From Streptomyces sp. GS7 (GTDB lineage Bacteria; Actinomycetota; Actinomycetes; Streptomycetales; Streptomycetaceae): a stretch of DNA of 64,000 nucleotides. Location of the stretch: positions 4,829,501-4,893,500 of the forward strand of contig NZ_CP047146.1 of assembly GCF_009834125.1 (NCBI RefSeq), read 5' to 3'. A model generated the notes under the pieces. That model was not told the DNA's origin. It worked only from the letters and a program-made list of their open reading frames with translations, and did no database searches. Below, piece by piece: positions 52,785 through 62,653 of this stretch (its first letter is position 1; each line of letters begins with the position of its first letter). The translations under genes and the position numbers were made by a program.

Positions 52785-54020
52785 TCAGGGCCTGCGGCCG
52801 TGGAAGGTGCGGCGCAGGTCGCTCACCCAGGCGTCGGGGTTCTCCCAGGGGATGAAGTGGCCGCCGTGGTCGTGGGCGTTGACGTTGACGTGGTTGAACC
52901 AATCGGCCTGCGGGCCGGCCTTGAACGCCCGGACGCGCTCGTTGGCGGTGTGGATGCCGGGCGGGTTCTCATACGTGACGAAGGTGAGGCCGACCGGGGC
53001 CTGCACGACCGGGGTGCGGTCGTGGGCGGGGGCCCAGGGGTGGCGGTTGGCGTTGGCGTAGTAACGCATCGACGTGGCGATGGAGTTGTTCACCCAGTAG
53101 ATCGTGGCGTGGGTGAGCAGGTCGTCCTTGGTGAAGACGGACTCGACGTCACCGCCGTTGTCGCTCCAGGCGTTCCAGCGCTCCAGCAGCCAGGCGAGCA
53201 GTCCGGCGGGTGAGTCGCTCAGCCCGTGGGCCAGGGTGGCGCCGTCGAGCATGTGCACGACGAGGTGGGACGCCGAGCGGTGGTCCAGCTCGGTGATGCG
53301 GGCGCGCACGTCGGCGGGCTGGTCGTCGGTGAGGGGCCGGTTCCGGGCGAAGTCCCAGGCGCGGGGGCCGGTGAAGAAGTCGAGCGGCAGACCGGAGCCG
53401 ATGTGGATGCCGTACAGCTCGTCGGCGTACTTGTGGCCGAGCTGGCTGGAGACGATGCCGCCGATGTCGCAGCCGCCGGCGGCGTACTTCTGGTATCCCA
53501 GGGTCTCGGTCATCAGGGTGTGCCAGAGGTCGGAGACCTTCCAGAAGTTGACGTCCGGAAAGCCCGTGAGCGGGCCGGGGAAGCCGAAGCCGGGCAGGGA
53601 CGGCACGATCACGTCGAACGCGTCGGCGGGGTCACCGCCGAACGCGGCCGGGTCGGCGAGCCGGTCGATCACCTTCGACCAGTGCCAGAACGTCCACGGC
53701 CAGCCGTGGGTGAGGATCAGCGGGATCGGGCGGGGGCCGCGGCCGGGCCTGCGCATGAAGTGCACCGGGACACCGTCGACGCTCACCTGGTAGTGCTCGT
53801 AGGCGTTGATCGCGGCCTCGGTCTTGCGCCAGTCGTAGCCGTCCCGCCAGTAGGCGACCAGCTCACGGAGATAGCTGTCCGGGACGCCGTAGGACCAGTC
53901 CTCGTTCCCCTCGTCCAGCGGCGGACGGGTCAGTGCGAGACGGGCGCGCAGGTCATCGAGGACCTCGTCGGGCACATGGATCGGGGTGGGTTCCAGAGGG
54001 AAGGCGTGCGGGCTGGTCAT
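52785..54020 (-). CDS. Epoxide hydrolase-like alpha/beta hydrolase (EHN family)
   Basis: 411 residues. The N-terminal EHN domain (FPLEPTPIHVPDEVLDDLRA, PDSYLRELVAYWRDGYDWRK) precedes an alpha/beta hydrolase with the oxyanion motif HGWPW at 105-109, the nucleophile Asp185 in GGCDIGG, and a catalytic His in HDHGGHFIPWENP. Such enzymes open epoxides by a covalent ester intermediate. Microsomal-type homologues are abundant in Streptomyces, and their substrates are mostly unknown. It appears monocistronic, with no link to the neighbours. Confidence 0.9.
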   Translation of the reverse strand: MTSPHAFPLEPTPIHVPDEVLDDLRARLALTRPPLDEGNEDWSYGVPDSYLRELVAYWRDGYDWRKTEAAINAYEHYQVSVDGVPVHFMRRPGRGPRPIPLILTHGWPWTFWHWSKVIDRLADPAAFGGDPADAFDVIVPSLPGFGFPGPLTGFPDVNFWKVSDLWHTLMTETLGYQKYAAGGCDIGGIVSSQLGHKYADELYGIHIGSGLPLDFFTGPRAWDFARNRPLTDDQPADVRARITELDHRSASHLVVHMLDGATLAHGLSDSPAGLLAWLLERWNAWSDNGGDVESVFTKDDLLTHATIYWVNNSIATSMRYYANANRHPWAPAHDRTPVVQAPVGLTFVTYENPPGIHTANERVRAFKAGPQADWFNHVNVNAHDHGGHFIPWENPDAWVSDLRRTFHGRRP

Positions 54021-54357
54021 GGCGTGATTCCTTAACCGGGTAGGGGGAAGCGGTGTCGTCGGCCTGACGGGTGGTTGGGCGGCGAGCCGGGCCGTTTCAG
54101 AGAGGGCGGGTGCAGCATGAGGTCAGCCTCCATCCCTTCAGAGGTGGTGACAGGCGGCGATGCACGCACATGTGCCAGAAGCACATCACACCACCCCTGA
54201 GCTGAAAGGATGCCGGTCACGTCGCCCGCATCCGCAACTCAACCCCAGACCCGGCACCAAGGGAACCGGAACGTCGACGACTTGGCCATGCCTGCGGACA
54301 TCGCCCGCCGACAAGCACGGCAGGCCGGGCAGGGGCGACTGGGCGCCTTCCCCGCCC
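54021..54357. other. Intergenic region upstream of the epoxide hydrolase
   Basis: About 340 bases between two minus-strand genes. It holds the epoxide hydrolase promoter. No gene or strong hairpin is seen. Confidence 0.4.
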
Positions 54358-55785
54358 TTACCGGCGGGCGGGAGCCGACCGCCGGGCGCGCCGCTTGGTG
54401 GCCTGGTAGCCGATCGTGAGGATCGCGCACCACACGGCCCATACGTACAGGCCGAGGCGGGTGTCGCTGGAGGCGGCCATCAGCACGACCACGAAGACGA
54501 GCGCGGCGAGGGCGATCCAGTTGGTGACCGGGGCGCCGGGCATCCGGAAGTCGACGGCGGGCAGGAGCCCGGCGCGCGCCCTGGACCGGTAGCGCAGGTG
54601 CGCGATGAGGATCACGGCCCAGGTCCACAGGCCGGCGCAGGCGCTGACCGAGGTGACGTAGACGAACGCCTTGTCCGGGGAGACGACGTTGACGACGACG
54701 CCGATGCCCATGACGACGGTGGACAGCACCAGTGCGGGCAGCGGAAGGTGGCGCTTGGTGAGGTTCCTCATGACCCTCGGGGCCTCGCCGTTGACGGCCA
54801 GTCCGCGGACCATCCGACTGGCGGAGTAGATACCGGAGTTGCAGGAGGACAGGGCGGCGCTGAGGACGACGAAGTTCATGATCCCGGCGGCTCCGGGGAT
54901 GCCGACCTGGGCGAGGACTTGGACGAAGGGGCTGACTCCGGGGGTGTACCGGGTCCAGCTGAGGACGGAGAGCAGGATGACCAGCGCGCCGATGTAGAAG
55001 ACGGCGATACGGACGGGAAGGGTGTTGATCGCCTTGCGGAGCGTCTGCTTGGGGTTCTCCGCCTCACCGGCGGTGAGGCCGATGAGTTCGATGCCCAGGT
55101 AGGCGAAGACGACGCCCTGCATGGCGGCCATGGTCTTCCAGGCGCCGTGCGGCGCGAACCCGCCGTCGGCCCACAGATGCCGGATGGAGGCGTCCTGCCC
55201 GAGGGAGGAGAAGCCGAAGGTCAGTACGCCGACGCCGATCACGATCAGGGCGGTGATCGCCACGACCTTGATGGTGGCGAACCAGAACTCCAGCTCGCCG
55301 AAGAGCGCGACGGAGACCAGGTTCGCGACGAAGAGCACGATCAGGGCCGCTGCGGCCGTGGCCCAGACCGGGACGGCGGGCCACCAGTAGGCGACGTAGT
55401 GGCCGGCCGCGGTCACCTCGGCCATGCACGCGGCGACCCATGCGGCCCAGTACGACCAGCCGGTGACGAAGCCCGCGAACGGGCCGCAGAACTCGCGCGC
55501 GTAGTCCGCGAAACTGCCGGACGTGGGGCGGTAGGTAAGGAGTTCACCCAGCGCCCGCATGACGAAGAAGATGACGACGCCCGCCACGGCGTAACACGCC
55601 AGCAGGCTCGGCCCGACCTCGGCGATTCCGGTGCTGGAACCGTAGAAGAGCCCGGTGCCGATCGCGCCTCCGATGGCCATCATCTGGATCTGGCGGGCGC
55701 TCAGTCCGCGCCGGTAGCCCTCGTCGGGTGTTTCCGTGCCGGCGTCGCCGCCGAGACGGGGTGGTGCGGTCTTCGCTGAGGTCAT
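54358..55785 (-). CDS. Amino acid permease (APC superfamily)
   Basis: 475 residues from ATG at 55785. About 12 membrane segments. The first helix carries the APC signature (RQIQMMAIGGAIGTGLFYGS), and FVMRALGELLTYRPTSGSFADYAREF follows, as in the AnsP/GabP/CycA amino-acid transporter group. It imports an amino acid with protons. It follows the M20 deacylase by 154 bases on the same strand, so the pair may act together in taking up and processing an N-acyl or dipeptide-type substrate, under the divergent Lrp-type regulator. Confidence 0.92.
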   Translation of the reverse strand: MTSAKTAPPRLGGDAGTETPDEGYRRGLSARQIQMMAIGGAIGTGLFYGSSTGIAEVGPSLLACYAVAGVVIFFVMRALGELLTYRPTSGSFADYAREFCGPFAGFVTGWSYWAAWVAACMAEVTAAGHYVAYWWPAVPVWATAAAALIVLFVANLVSVALFGELEFWFATIKVVAITALIVIGVGVLTFGFSSLGQDASIRHLWADGGFAPHGAWKTMAAMQGVVFAYLGIELIGLTAGEAENPKQTLRKAINTLPVRIAVFYIGALVILLSVLSWTRYTPGVSPFVQVLAQVGIPGAAGIMNFVVLSAALSSCNSGIYSASRMVRGLAVNGEAPRVMRNLTKRHLPLPALVLSTVVMGIGVVVNVVSPDKAFVYVTSVSACAGLWTWAVILIAHLRYRSRARAGLLPAVDFRMPGAPVTNWIALAALVFVVVLMAASSDTRLGLYVWAVWCAILTIGYQATKRRARRSAPARR

Positions 55786-55939
55786 GGTGGTGCCCTTTCG
55801 CTCCACGGCTCGATGCTCCACGTGCTGTCCTGCTCTGTCCTGCTCGGTGTGGCCGACTCGTCCGGACCCTCTGGGGGCCACCCGTCCCGCCCGAGGTGGA
55901 TGGCCCCAACATCCGCTCAGGGACGGCGACTTGTGCGTC

Positions 55940-57214
55940 CTATGCGGTGCCGACGGTGCGCAGTACCGCGAGTACGAGGGTGCGGGTCACCGCGACGATC
56001 TCGGGGAGGGAGACCTGCTCCCGGGAGCTGTGCGCCAGGCGCACGTCGCCGGGCCCGAACTGCAGGGTGGGGATGTCCGCGGCGGCGTACAGCCTCAGAT
56101 CGCTTCCGTAGGGCGCGCCGCGCTCGCGCAGCCGCGGCCCGCCCACCGCGTCGGCGTGTGCGTCCCGGACCAGGGACCCGAGCGGATGGCCGCTCGGCAG
56201 CCGGCCGCTCGCGAACCGGCCGCCGGGCCAGCTGACGGTCGCCGGGTGAGTGCGCAGCCACGGATCGTCCGCGCACGCCTCGGCCACGCAGCTCTCGAAG
56301 TCGGCCACCGCCTCGGCCGGATCCTCGCCGAGCCGGACGCCCAGCCGGCCCTCGGCGACGAGGTGGTCCGGCACGCTGCTCGCCCAGTCACCCGAGCGGA
56401 GCGTGCCGACGGAGAGTGCGTACGGGATGCGTGACTCCGCCATGAGCGGCTCGACTTCCGCGTTGCGCCGGACTTCCAGCCGGGCCAGCGCCCGGTGGAG
56501 GGGCAGGTACGCGTCGATGGCGCTGACGCCGGCGTCGCGGGTGCTCGCGTGCGTGGCCAGGCCCGGGACCTCGATACGGAAGGTCAGCGCACCGGCGTTC
56601 GCGGTCACCAGCGTGCCGCCGGTCGGTTCGGTGATGAGGCAGGCGTCACCGGTGTGTCCGCGCTGGAGGGTGGCGAAGGCGCCGAGTCCGCCGTCCTCCT
56701 CACCGACCACGCAGTGCGCGGCCACCCGGCCGCGCAGCCTGGCCCCGCTCGCGCGGATCGCCGCCAGGGCGGCGAGGTTGGCGACCAGCCCGGCTTTCAT
56801 GTCGCAGGCGCCACGGGCCTGGACGACGTTCCCTGCCACGCGCGGGACGAAGGGGTCGCCGTCCCACTGCCGAAGGTCGCCGGGCGGAACGACGTCGACG
56901 TGCCCCTGAAGGATCATGGCCGGTCCGTCACCGCCGTCCGGCGTGGTCGCCACCAGCCCCCACGCTTCGTCGCGCGGTGCCTCGGTCCCGGGAAAGCCGG
57001 GCTGCGCGCGCAGCGTGGACAGGTCCATGGACCACAGGTCGACGTCGAGACCGAGCCGGTCCAGATGTCCCGCCAAGCGGTGCTGCATGTCGGACTCGGC
57101 GGCGCTCCCGGTCACGCTGGGGATCGCGAGCAGCTCCAGGAGCGTCCGGGCGATGGCTCCTTCATCGATTTCCGCCAGAGCGGCGGACTCCTCGGCACTG
57201 AGCGCTGCGGTCAA
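55940..57214 (-). CDS. M20-family ArgE/DapE-type deacylase or peptidase
   Basis: 424 residues. Metal-site motifs of the family are visible: LQGHVDVVPPGD (His/Asp), ARGACDMKAGLVANLAAL (bridging Asp), GEEDGGLGAFATL (catalytic Glu), and the late DLRLYAAADIPTLQFGPGDV with a His soon after (LAHSSREQV). The middle dimerisation (lid) domain is present. Such enzymes release amino acids from N-acyl amino acids or peptides in the cytoplasm. Its context (permease downstream, Lrp regulator divergent) supports amino-acid salvage; the exact substrate is open. Confidence 0.9.
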   Translation of the reverse strand: MTAALSAEESAALAEIDEGAIARTLLELLAIPSVTGSAAESDMQHRLAGHLDRLGLDVDLWSMDLSTLRAQPGFPGTEAPRDEAWGLVATTPDGGDGPAMILQGHVDVVPPGDLRQWDGDPFVPRVAGNVVQARGACDMKAGLVANLAALAAIRASGARLRGRVAAHCVVGEEDGGLGAFATLQRGHTGDACLITEPTGGTLVTANAGALTFRIEVPGLATHASTRDAGVSAIDAYLPLHRALARLEVRRNAEVEPLMAESRIPYALSVGTLRSGDWASSVPDHLVAEGRLGVRLGEDPAEAVADFESCVAEACADDPWLRTHPATVSWPGGRFASGRLPSGHPLGSLVRDAHADAVGGPRLRERGAPYGSDLRLYAAADIPTLQFGPGDVRLAHSSREQVSLPEIVAVTRTLVLAVLRTVGTA

Positions 57215-57386
57215 TGGTCACTCCTGTCACATCGCGGCTGAGCGGATGGGTCCGGATGCTATGTTCGGGCGATTGACGCAATCAATTGCCATATCTTGTC
57301 TGTTGGACTCGATTTCTTGCTTAATGCGGGCTGCTGTGAAGTTTTCTTGCGCACGCAGTGTGTGCCCCTCCCCCGGAGGTAACGGC

Positions 57387-57824
57387 GTGGACGCCATCGA
57401 CGAAGAGATCATCCGCTGCGTTCTGCGGAATGCCCGGAGTACCTATGCCGAGATCGGTGAGGCGGCGGGGCTCTCCGCGCCGGCCGCCAAGCGGCGGCTC
57501 GACCGCCTCGTTGCCACGGGGGCGATCCGCGGGTTCACCGCGCTCGTCGACACCCAGGCGCTGGGCTGGCGGACCGAGGCGTTCGTCGAGGTGTACTGCA
57601 AGGGCAATCCCACCCCCGCCGAACTGCACCGGGCCCTGGAGGAGATCCCGGAGGTCGTCGAGGCGTGCACGGTCTCCGGTGCTGCGGATGCGATGCTCCA
57701 CATGCTGGCCCGGGATATCGCGCACCTGGAGCAGGCCATCCAGCGGGTCCGTGAGGCTCCCGTCATCGACCGCACCGAGAGCGTGATCGTGCTGTCCCGT
57801 CTGCTCAACAGGCCCCGGCTGTAG
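57387..57824 (+). CDS. Lrp/AsnC-family transcriptional regulator
   Basis: 145 residues from GTG with GGAGG at 57375-57379. The HTH is DAIDEEIIRCVLRNARSTYA, EIGEAAGLSAPAAKRRLDRL, then the RAM ligand-sensing domain (TEAFVEVYCKGNPTPAELHR, VVEACTVSGAADAMLHML). Lrp-type proteins sense amino acids. It is divergent from the deacylase/permease genes with about 170 bases between, the usual arrangement for controlling them. Confidence 0.92.
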   Translation: MDAIDEEIIRCVLRNARSTYAEIGEAAGLSAPAAKRRLDRLVATGAIRGFTALVDTQALGWRTEAFVEVYCKGNPTPAELHRALEEIPEVVEACTVSGAADAMLHMLARDIAHLEQAIQRVREAPVIDRTESVIVLSRLLNRPRL

Positions 57825-58365
57825 GCGGTTTCGGCCATGCCCGGAACCCAAGCGTCCAGGCGCAGGGCGAGGTCACCGGCCCGTGGTCGGCGCCCTGGGC
57901 GGCGGGCGATCGGGGAGCCGCGGCCCCGCAAGGGGCCTCGTGCCACGATCAGTGGTGGAAGGTGACCGTCGGCGTGGGTCCCGGCCCATGATGTTCGGCC
58001 CGGATCCGTTCGGCTCCTTCCGCAGCTCGGCCAGCAATGGATCGGCGCTGCCGGCCGTGCTGGTGCGCGGCACGGCCACACCGATCCGCCGGGCCAGTGC
58101 CCGGCCGTCGATCGGGCGGGCCACGATGTCGTCCCGGGGCGACCGCGGAGAGGATCGCCCCCGCCTGACCTGTACCCCTGCCAGACAGCTACGTCGACGC
58201 CACAACGGCCGTCACACGGTGAACCGGAACTTTCGGGGCCGAGAGATCGTGGGCACTGCTCCCCCGGCGGTGGGACTGGGCGCCACCCGGGTCTGTTCGG
58301 GTATGGCACATCGCTTTCGGCGCGACGGGCAGGGTCGGGCTGTTGGGCCGTGCCATGCTGGGGGC
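57825..58365. other. Gene-poor stretch with a possible LysR C-terminal relic
   Basis: No intact gene. On the minus strand around 58050-58140 a short piece (DDIVARPIDGRALARRIGVA) resembles the end of a LysR effector domain, without the rest of the gene. This is weak evidence. Confidence 0.25.
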
Positions 58366-58530
58366 GTGGCCTCCGACGCTCCGTTCAGCGAGTGGAACAA
58401 GACCTTCACCGGCCCCCGGTTCCGCGCGGCGTTCGCCGACCGACCCACAGGCACCCTCATCCAGACCGGCCCCGACTCCTGCCGGCCGAAGGCCACCCGG
58501 AACGAGGGCCGATCCACGAGGGGTTCATGA
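58366..58530 (+). pseudogene. Relic of an IstB-like ATP-binding protein (IS21 type)
   Basis: 55 codons match the C-terminal part of IstB proteins: FSEWNKTFTGPRFRAAFADR and TGTLIQTGPDSCR (usual: FSEWxKTFTDPRLxAAIVDR...GTLIxTGTxSYR). Walker motifs and the rest of the gene are absent. Its stop overlaps the start of the phosphatase gene. Confidence 0.6.
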
Positions 58531-59861
58531 TGGCCAGGCACGAAGGAGAACCGCAACGGCCGCCCATCCCCGATCCGGGGCGACTGCAGGAGGCCGATCC
58601 GGGCGATATCGCCGAGCGACTGCGGGAGCTGGCCGCCGCCAAGGACCGACTGCACGGTCTGCTGGACGCGGTGTTGGCCATCAGCCGGGAGCTGGACCTG
58701 CCGTCCGTACTGCACCGCGTCGTCACCACCGCCATGGACCTGGTCGGCGCCCGCTACGGCGCCCTGGGGGTGTTGCACGAGTCCGGCGAGTACCTGGAAG
58801 AGTTCATCGCCGCCGGACTGACAGAGCAGGAGCGGGACAATCTGGCCGGGGTGGAGTTCCCCCACGGCCGCGGCATGCTCGGACACCTGATCCGCCACCC
58901 CGAACCCCTGCGGGTCGACGACATCCACTCCCACCCGGCGTCGGCCGGATTCCCTCCCGGCCACCCCCACCTGCGCACCCTCCTGGGGGTGGCCGTCAGC
59001 GTCCGCGGCGAGATCTACGGCGACCTCTACCTCTCCGAGCGCCACGATGGACGCCCCTTCGACGAAGTCGACGAGGAAGTCGTCGTCGCCCTTGCCGGCG
59101 CCGCCGGCATCGCGATCGAAAACGCCCGCCTGTTCTGCCAGATCCGCGACAGCGCCGAAACCTTCCAACGCCTGCTCCTGCCGACCCTCCCAGACTTGCG
59201 GCCCTTCACCGCTGCCGCGATCTACCGGCCCGCCGCTGAACCCAACCGATTAGGCGGGGACTGGTACGACGCCGTCATCCTGCCCGACGGAGCCGTCGGT
59301 GTCGTCATCGGAGACGTCGTCGGCCACGACCTGCACGCCGCCGCCGCAATGGCTCAGACCCGCAGCATGCTCCGAGCCCTGCTCTACGACCACCGCACTC
59401 CACCCAACAACATCCTCACCCAGCTCGACCACACCCTGCACGCCACCACCCCCAACCCCATCACCACCGCACTGCTGGCCCGCATCGAACCCCGGGACCA
59501 CGGCTGGTCGCTGCACTGGAGCACCGCCGGACACCTCCCCCCACTGCTGATCACCCCCGATCGGCGGGCCGAATACCTCCGCGCCGACCCCGGCGTCCCA
59601 CTCGGAATCAACGCCGCCCACAGCCGCCCCGACCACAGCCGCCCGCTCCCCGCAGACGCAACGCTGATCTTCTTCACCGACGGACTCATCGAACACCCCG
59701 CCCACGCCATCGACGAGGGGCTGGACGCCCTGGCCGCACTGGCCACCACGCATGCGGACCAGCCACTGCAGGACTTGGTGCGGACCCTCGCCGACCACCA
59801 CCCCAGCAACGGCCAGGACGACATGGCCATCCTCGCCCTACGCACCCCACCCGCCACCTGA
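58527..59861 (+). CDS. GAF domain / SpoIIE-type PP2C serine phosphatase
   Basis: 444 residues from ATG at 58527 (or 58530). A coiled segment (RLRELAAAKDRLHGLLDAVL) is followed by a full GAF domain (LPSVLHRVVTTAMDLVGARY, GDLYLSERHDGRPFDEVDEE) and a PP2C/SpoIIE phosphatase with GGDWYDAVILPDG, VIGDVVGHDLHAAAAMAQ, STAGHLPPLLI, FFTDGLIEHPA and GQDDMAILAL. Such proteins couple a small signal sensed by GAF to dephosphorylation of anti-anti-sigma proteins. No sigma-factor partner is adjacent. Confidence 0.92.
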   Translation: MMARHEGEPQRPPIPDPGRLQEADPGDIAERLRELAAAKDRLHGLLDAVLAISRELDLPSVLHRVVTTAMDLVGARYGALGVLHESGEYLEEFIAAGLTEQERDNLAGVEFPHGRGMLGHLIRHPEPLRVDDIHSHPASAGFPPGHPHLRTLLGVAVSVRGEIYGDLYLSERHDGRPFDEVDEEVVVALAGAAGIAIENARLFCQIRDSAETFQRLLLPTLPDLRPFTAAAIYRPAAEPNRLGGDWYDAVILPDGAVGVVIGDVVGHDLHAAAAMAQTRSMLRALLYDHRTPPNNILTQLDHTLHATTPNPITTALLARIEPRDHGWSLHWSTAGHLPPLLITPDRRAEYLRADPGVPLGINAAHSRPDHSRPLPADATLIFFTDGLIEHPAHAIDEGLDALAALATTHADQPLQDLVRTLADHHPSNGQDDMAILALRTPPAT

Positions 59862-59869
59862 CCTCGCCG

Positions 59870-60028
59870 CACAAGGCGCGCCACACGACGCCACGCGATC
59901 CCGCGTTCGCCGCGGACGGGCGGAACGGCTGCCGGCGGCGGTATCAGCCGGGTGACGTCGTTGCGATCGCCGCCGGTCAACGTAACGGCCAGGGGGATGC
60001 CGTTGGCATCGCAGACCACGCGGTGCGG
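59870..60028 (-). pseudogene. Relic of an IS5-type transposase (central part)
   Basis: 53 codons match the strand around the first catalytic region of IS5-type transposases: VVCDANGIPLAVTLTGGDRN, DVTRLIPPPAAVPPVRGERG (usual: IVDAxGIPLAVxLTGGNRNDVTQLIPL). No intact frame or terminal repeat remains. Confidence 0.65.
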
Positions 60029-60892
60029 GGAGCCCGGCCGGCTTCGGGGTGGCGTGAACGAGGGGCGGGAAAGCTGACGTAGGAGGGCGTGCCCGCGCCA
60101 GCGGCTCACGGTGCACACCGGCGCTCACGTCCCCTCAAGCGCTCCAGCGCGAGCCCGGGGTAGACGTCGCCCGTGCGCCGCGCGGCGTACGGAAGCGTGG
60201 TCGGCGTGCGCCTGCATGCGACGTGCCCCTGTCATATGCAAGATGGCTTGACTGTGCCGTGTCGACTCTGTGCGCCCTGGGCCAGGAGTTGCCGGGGCGG
60301 GCTGCGGCGAGTGTTGTAGACGGCGGAACTACTAGCTGGCCTGAAAGACCCGTTGCCGATTCGGCAACGTACGGCAGCTGCGGCGGGCACGCACCGAACG
60401 GTGCGGACTCCCAAGCGGCGCCGGGGCCTGCCTGGTCGCCGTGCCGGTGCCGTGGTGCTCCGCGGCCGGGCCGCTGCGGCCCGGCGTCGGTGGGGGTGCG
60501 CTGGCTGGGCGGAGGGGGCTGCCGTGCCCACCTCCATGCGTGCGGTGCCGACCGGGCTGTCGTGCGTTTCCGGACCGGGCCCGGGCTGTGGTCACCGCTG
60601 CCAGGGGCGCCGCGGCGGGTATGGCGGTGCGTCCGGCGCCGGCCATGGGCCTGCGACCTCAAGGGAAGTCCGCGGATAGCAAAGCAGCGACAACGGAGTG
60701 CCAAGTGACGTCGAATGAAACGGTCCGGGACCTGCGCGCTACGCATCAGGCTCGGGCGGACATATCGGATCCGGAGGCTTGTGGGCCGGCCCAGGGGAGG
60801 GTCTCGGGAATCTGCCCGAAGACCTGCGGGCCCGGTTCGCGCAAGCCCCAGCGGTTGAAGGCGGTGGCTCCGACGGAGCGGTGTGTCACATC
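60029..60892. other. Gene-poor stretch upstream of the ThDP enzyme
   Basis: About 860 bases in which no frame shows convincing coding character on either strand. It must carry the promoter of the ThDP enzyme gene. I see no clear repeat or structured RNA. Confidence 0.4.
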
Positions 60893-62653
60893 ATGAGCGA
60901 GCCCAGCGTGTCCTTCGCATCGCGGGAGCCGTTGTCGGTCTCCGGCTGGCTGGTGAACGCATTACGCGCCCAAGGAGTGGAGTACGTATTCGCTGTCCCC
61001 GGTGGGCCGCTGCTGTCGTTGTACGAGGAGCTTGCGAACTCACCAGGGGTGAGGCTGGTCCTGACCCGGCATGAGGAAGCCGCGGCCTTCATGGCGGACG
61101 GGTACGCCCAGGCGAGCGGGCGGTTGGCGGTCGTGTGTGCGACGACAGGGCCGGGCGCGATGCACACCCTCACCGGTGTCGCCAGCGCGACAAGCGACTC
61201 GATGCCGCTGGTGGTGATCACCGCGCAGACCGCGGCTTCGGCGTTCGGCCGTAGCGGACTGCAGGACAGCAGCGGCGGGAACTGGTCGGTCGACACCGTG
61301 GAGATGTTGCGAACCGCGACCAAGCTGTCGACCCGGCTCGCCCATCCCGGCCAGTTGCCGTGGCTGTTCTGCCACATGATGCGGACCATCTGGAACGGGC
61401 GTCCCGGCGCGGTCCATCTGAGCCTGAGTTCCGACATGATGAGCAGCCCCGTGCCGGACGTTTCCATACCCTCGCCCTGCCACGCGGCGTCCACCGTGCC
61501 TGATGCGGCTGCGGTGGCGGTGCTCGCGCAGGAACTTCGACGGTCGCGGCGGCCGGTGATCCTTGCCGGGCAGGGCGCGAAGTTGTCCGGCGCGGCCGGC
61601 TCGCTGCAACAGCTCGCCCAGACCGCGGGCATACCGGTCGCGACCACACTGAAGGGCAAGGGCGTCTTCCCTGAAGACCACGCGTGGGCGCTGGGCGTGT
61701 TCGGGCTCGGCGGCAACCCTGCCGCGTTCGACTATCTGCTCTCCCCCGAAGTCGACCTGCTGCTGATCGTCGGCAGTGGGCTGGGCGAGGCGGCCGCCAA
61801 CGCCTTCGACTCCCGCCTGGTGACGGGACGTCAGGTCATCCAGATCGACCTCGACCCGCTGCGTCTGGGTGCCGGCTGCGATCTCGACCTGGCCGTCGCC
61901 GGCGACGCCGACACCGTGCTGCGCGCACTGCTTGCCGAACTGGAGGATGCGCCCGCCGCACCATGTGTCCCCGACGCCGTGCTCAGCGCGGCACAGGACC
62001 AGCTCCTGGTGCGTGTTCCGGCGTCCGCCATACAGAAGGACCACAAGGTCCTGTCCGCGTCGGCCGTGGTGAGCAGGATGAGCGAGCAGCTGCCTGAGGA
62101 CACCATCCTCTACGTCGACAACGGCAACTGCCTGAGCTGGGTCGGCCAGCACTACCGGTCCCGGCCCGACGGGCAGATCCACTTCTCCTTCAACGTCGCG
62201 TCCATGGGGTACAGCACCGGGGCCGCCATCGGCGGCCAGCTCGCCCACCCGGGACGTACCGTCGTAGCGGTCACCGGCGATGCGGCATTCGCGATGAGCG
62301 GGATGGAACTGCACACTGCCGCCGAACTCGGTCTCCCCGTCATCTGGGTCGTCCTCAACAACGGCGGCAACGCCATGGTCCTCAACATCCAGGAGAGCAT
62401 CTACGGCCACGGATCCCGCTCGATGTACGACTGCCCCATCGACGCAGCAGCCATCGCCCGAGGACTCGGCGCCCAAGCCCGCACCGCAGCGGACCTGGAC
62501 TCTTTCACCCAAGCCCTCGGCGAGGCCCTGGAAGCCGACAGCCCCTTCCTCATCGACGTTCACGTGGACCCCTCCGAGGTCCCCTGGGCACTCGGCACCC
62601 GCGTCACCAGCCTGCGGTCGGCCCTCACCGACCGCCGCGCAGGCAGGTGGTGA
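60893..62653 (+). CDS. Thiamine diphosphate-dependent enzyme, acetolactate synthase-like
   Basis: 586 residues from ATG; a GTG four codons earlier (60881) has the better spaced GGAG and may be the true start. The N-terminal PYR domain has the ThDP-activating Glu61 in LTRHEEAAAFMADGYAQASG. The central domain follows (RPVILAGQGAKLSG). The C-terminal PP domain has the cofactor motif VTGDAAFAMSGMELHTAAEL near 461 with NNGGNAMVLN. The family includes acetolactate synthases, benzaldehyde lyase, 2-oxoacid decarboxylases and sulfoacetaldehyde acetyltransferase; the substrate cannot be fixed. It is coupled to an AhpD/CMD-like gene, suggesting a small two-enzyme pathway. Confidence 0.88.
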   Translation: MSEPSVSFASREPLSVSGWLVNALRAQGVEYVFAVPGGPLLSLYEELANSPGVRLVLTRHEEAAAFMADGYAQASGRLAVVCATTGPGAMHTLTGVASATSDSMPLVVITAQTAASAFGRSGLQDSSGGNWSVDTVEMLRTATKLSTRLAHPGQLPWLFCHMMRTIWNGRPGAVHLSLSSDMMSSPVPDVSIPSPCHAASTVPDAAAVAVLAQELRRSRRPVILAGQGAKLSGAAGSLQQLAQTAGIPVATTLKGKGVFPEDHAWALGVFGLGGNPAAFDYLLSPEVDLLLIVGSGLGEAAANAFDSRLVTGRQVIQIDLDPLRLGAGCDLDLAVAGDADTVLRALLAELEDAPAAPCVPDAVLSAAQDQLLVRVPASAIQKDHKVLSASAVVSRMSEQLPEDTILYVDNGNCLSWVGQHYRSRPDGQIHFSFNVASMGYSTGAAIGGQLAHPGRTVVAVTGDAAFAMSGMELHTAAELGLPVIWVVLNNGGNAMVLNIQESIYGHGSRSMYDCPIDAAAIARGLGAQARTAADLDSFTQALGEALEADSPFLIDVHVDPSEVPWALGTRVTSLRSALTDRRAGRW

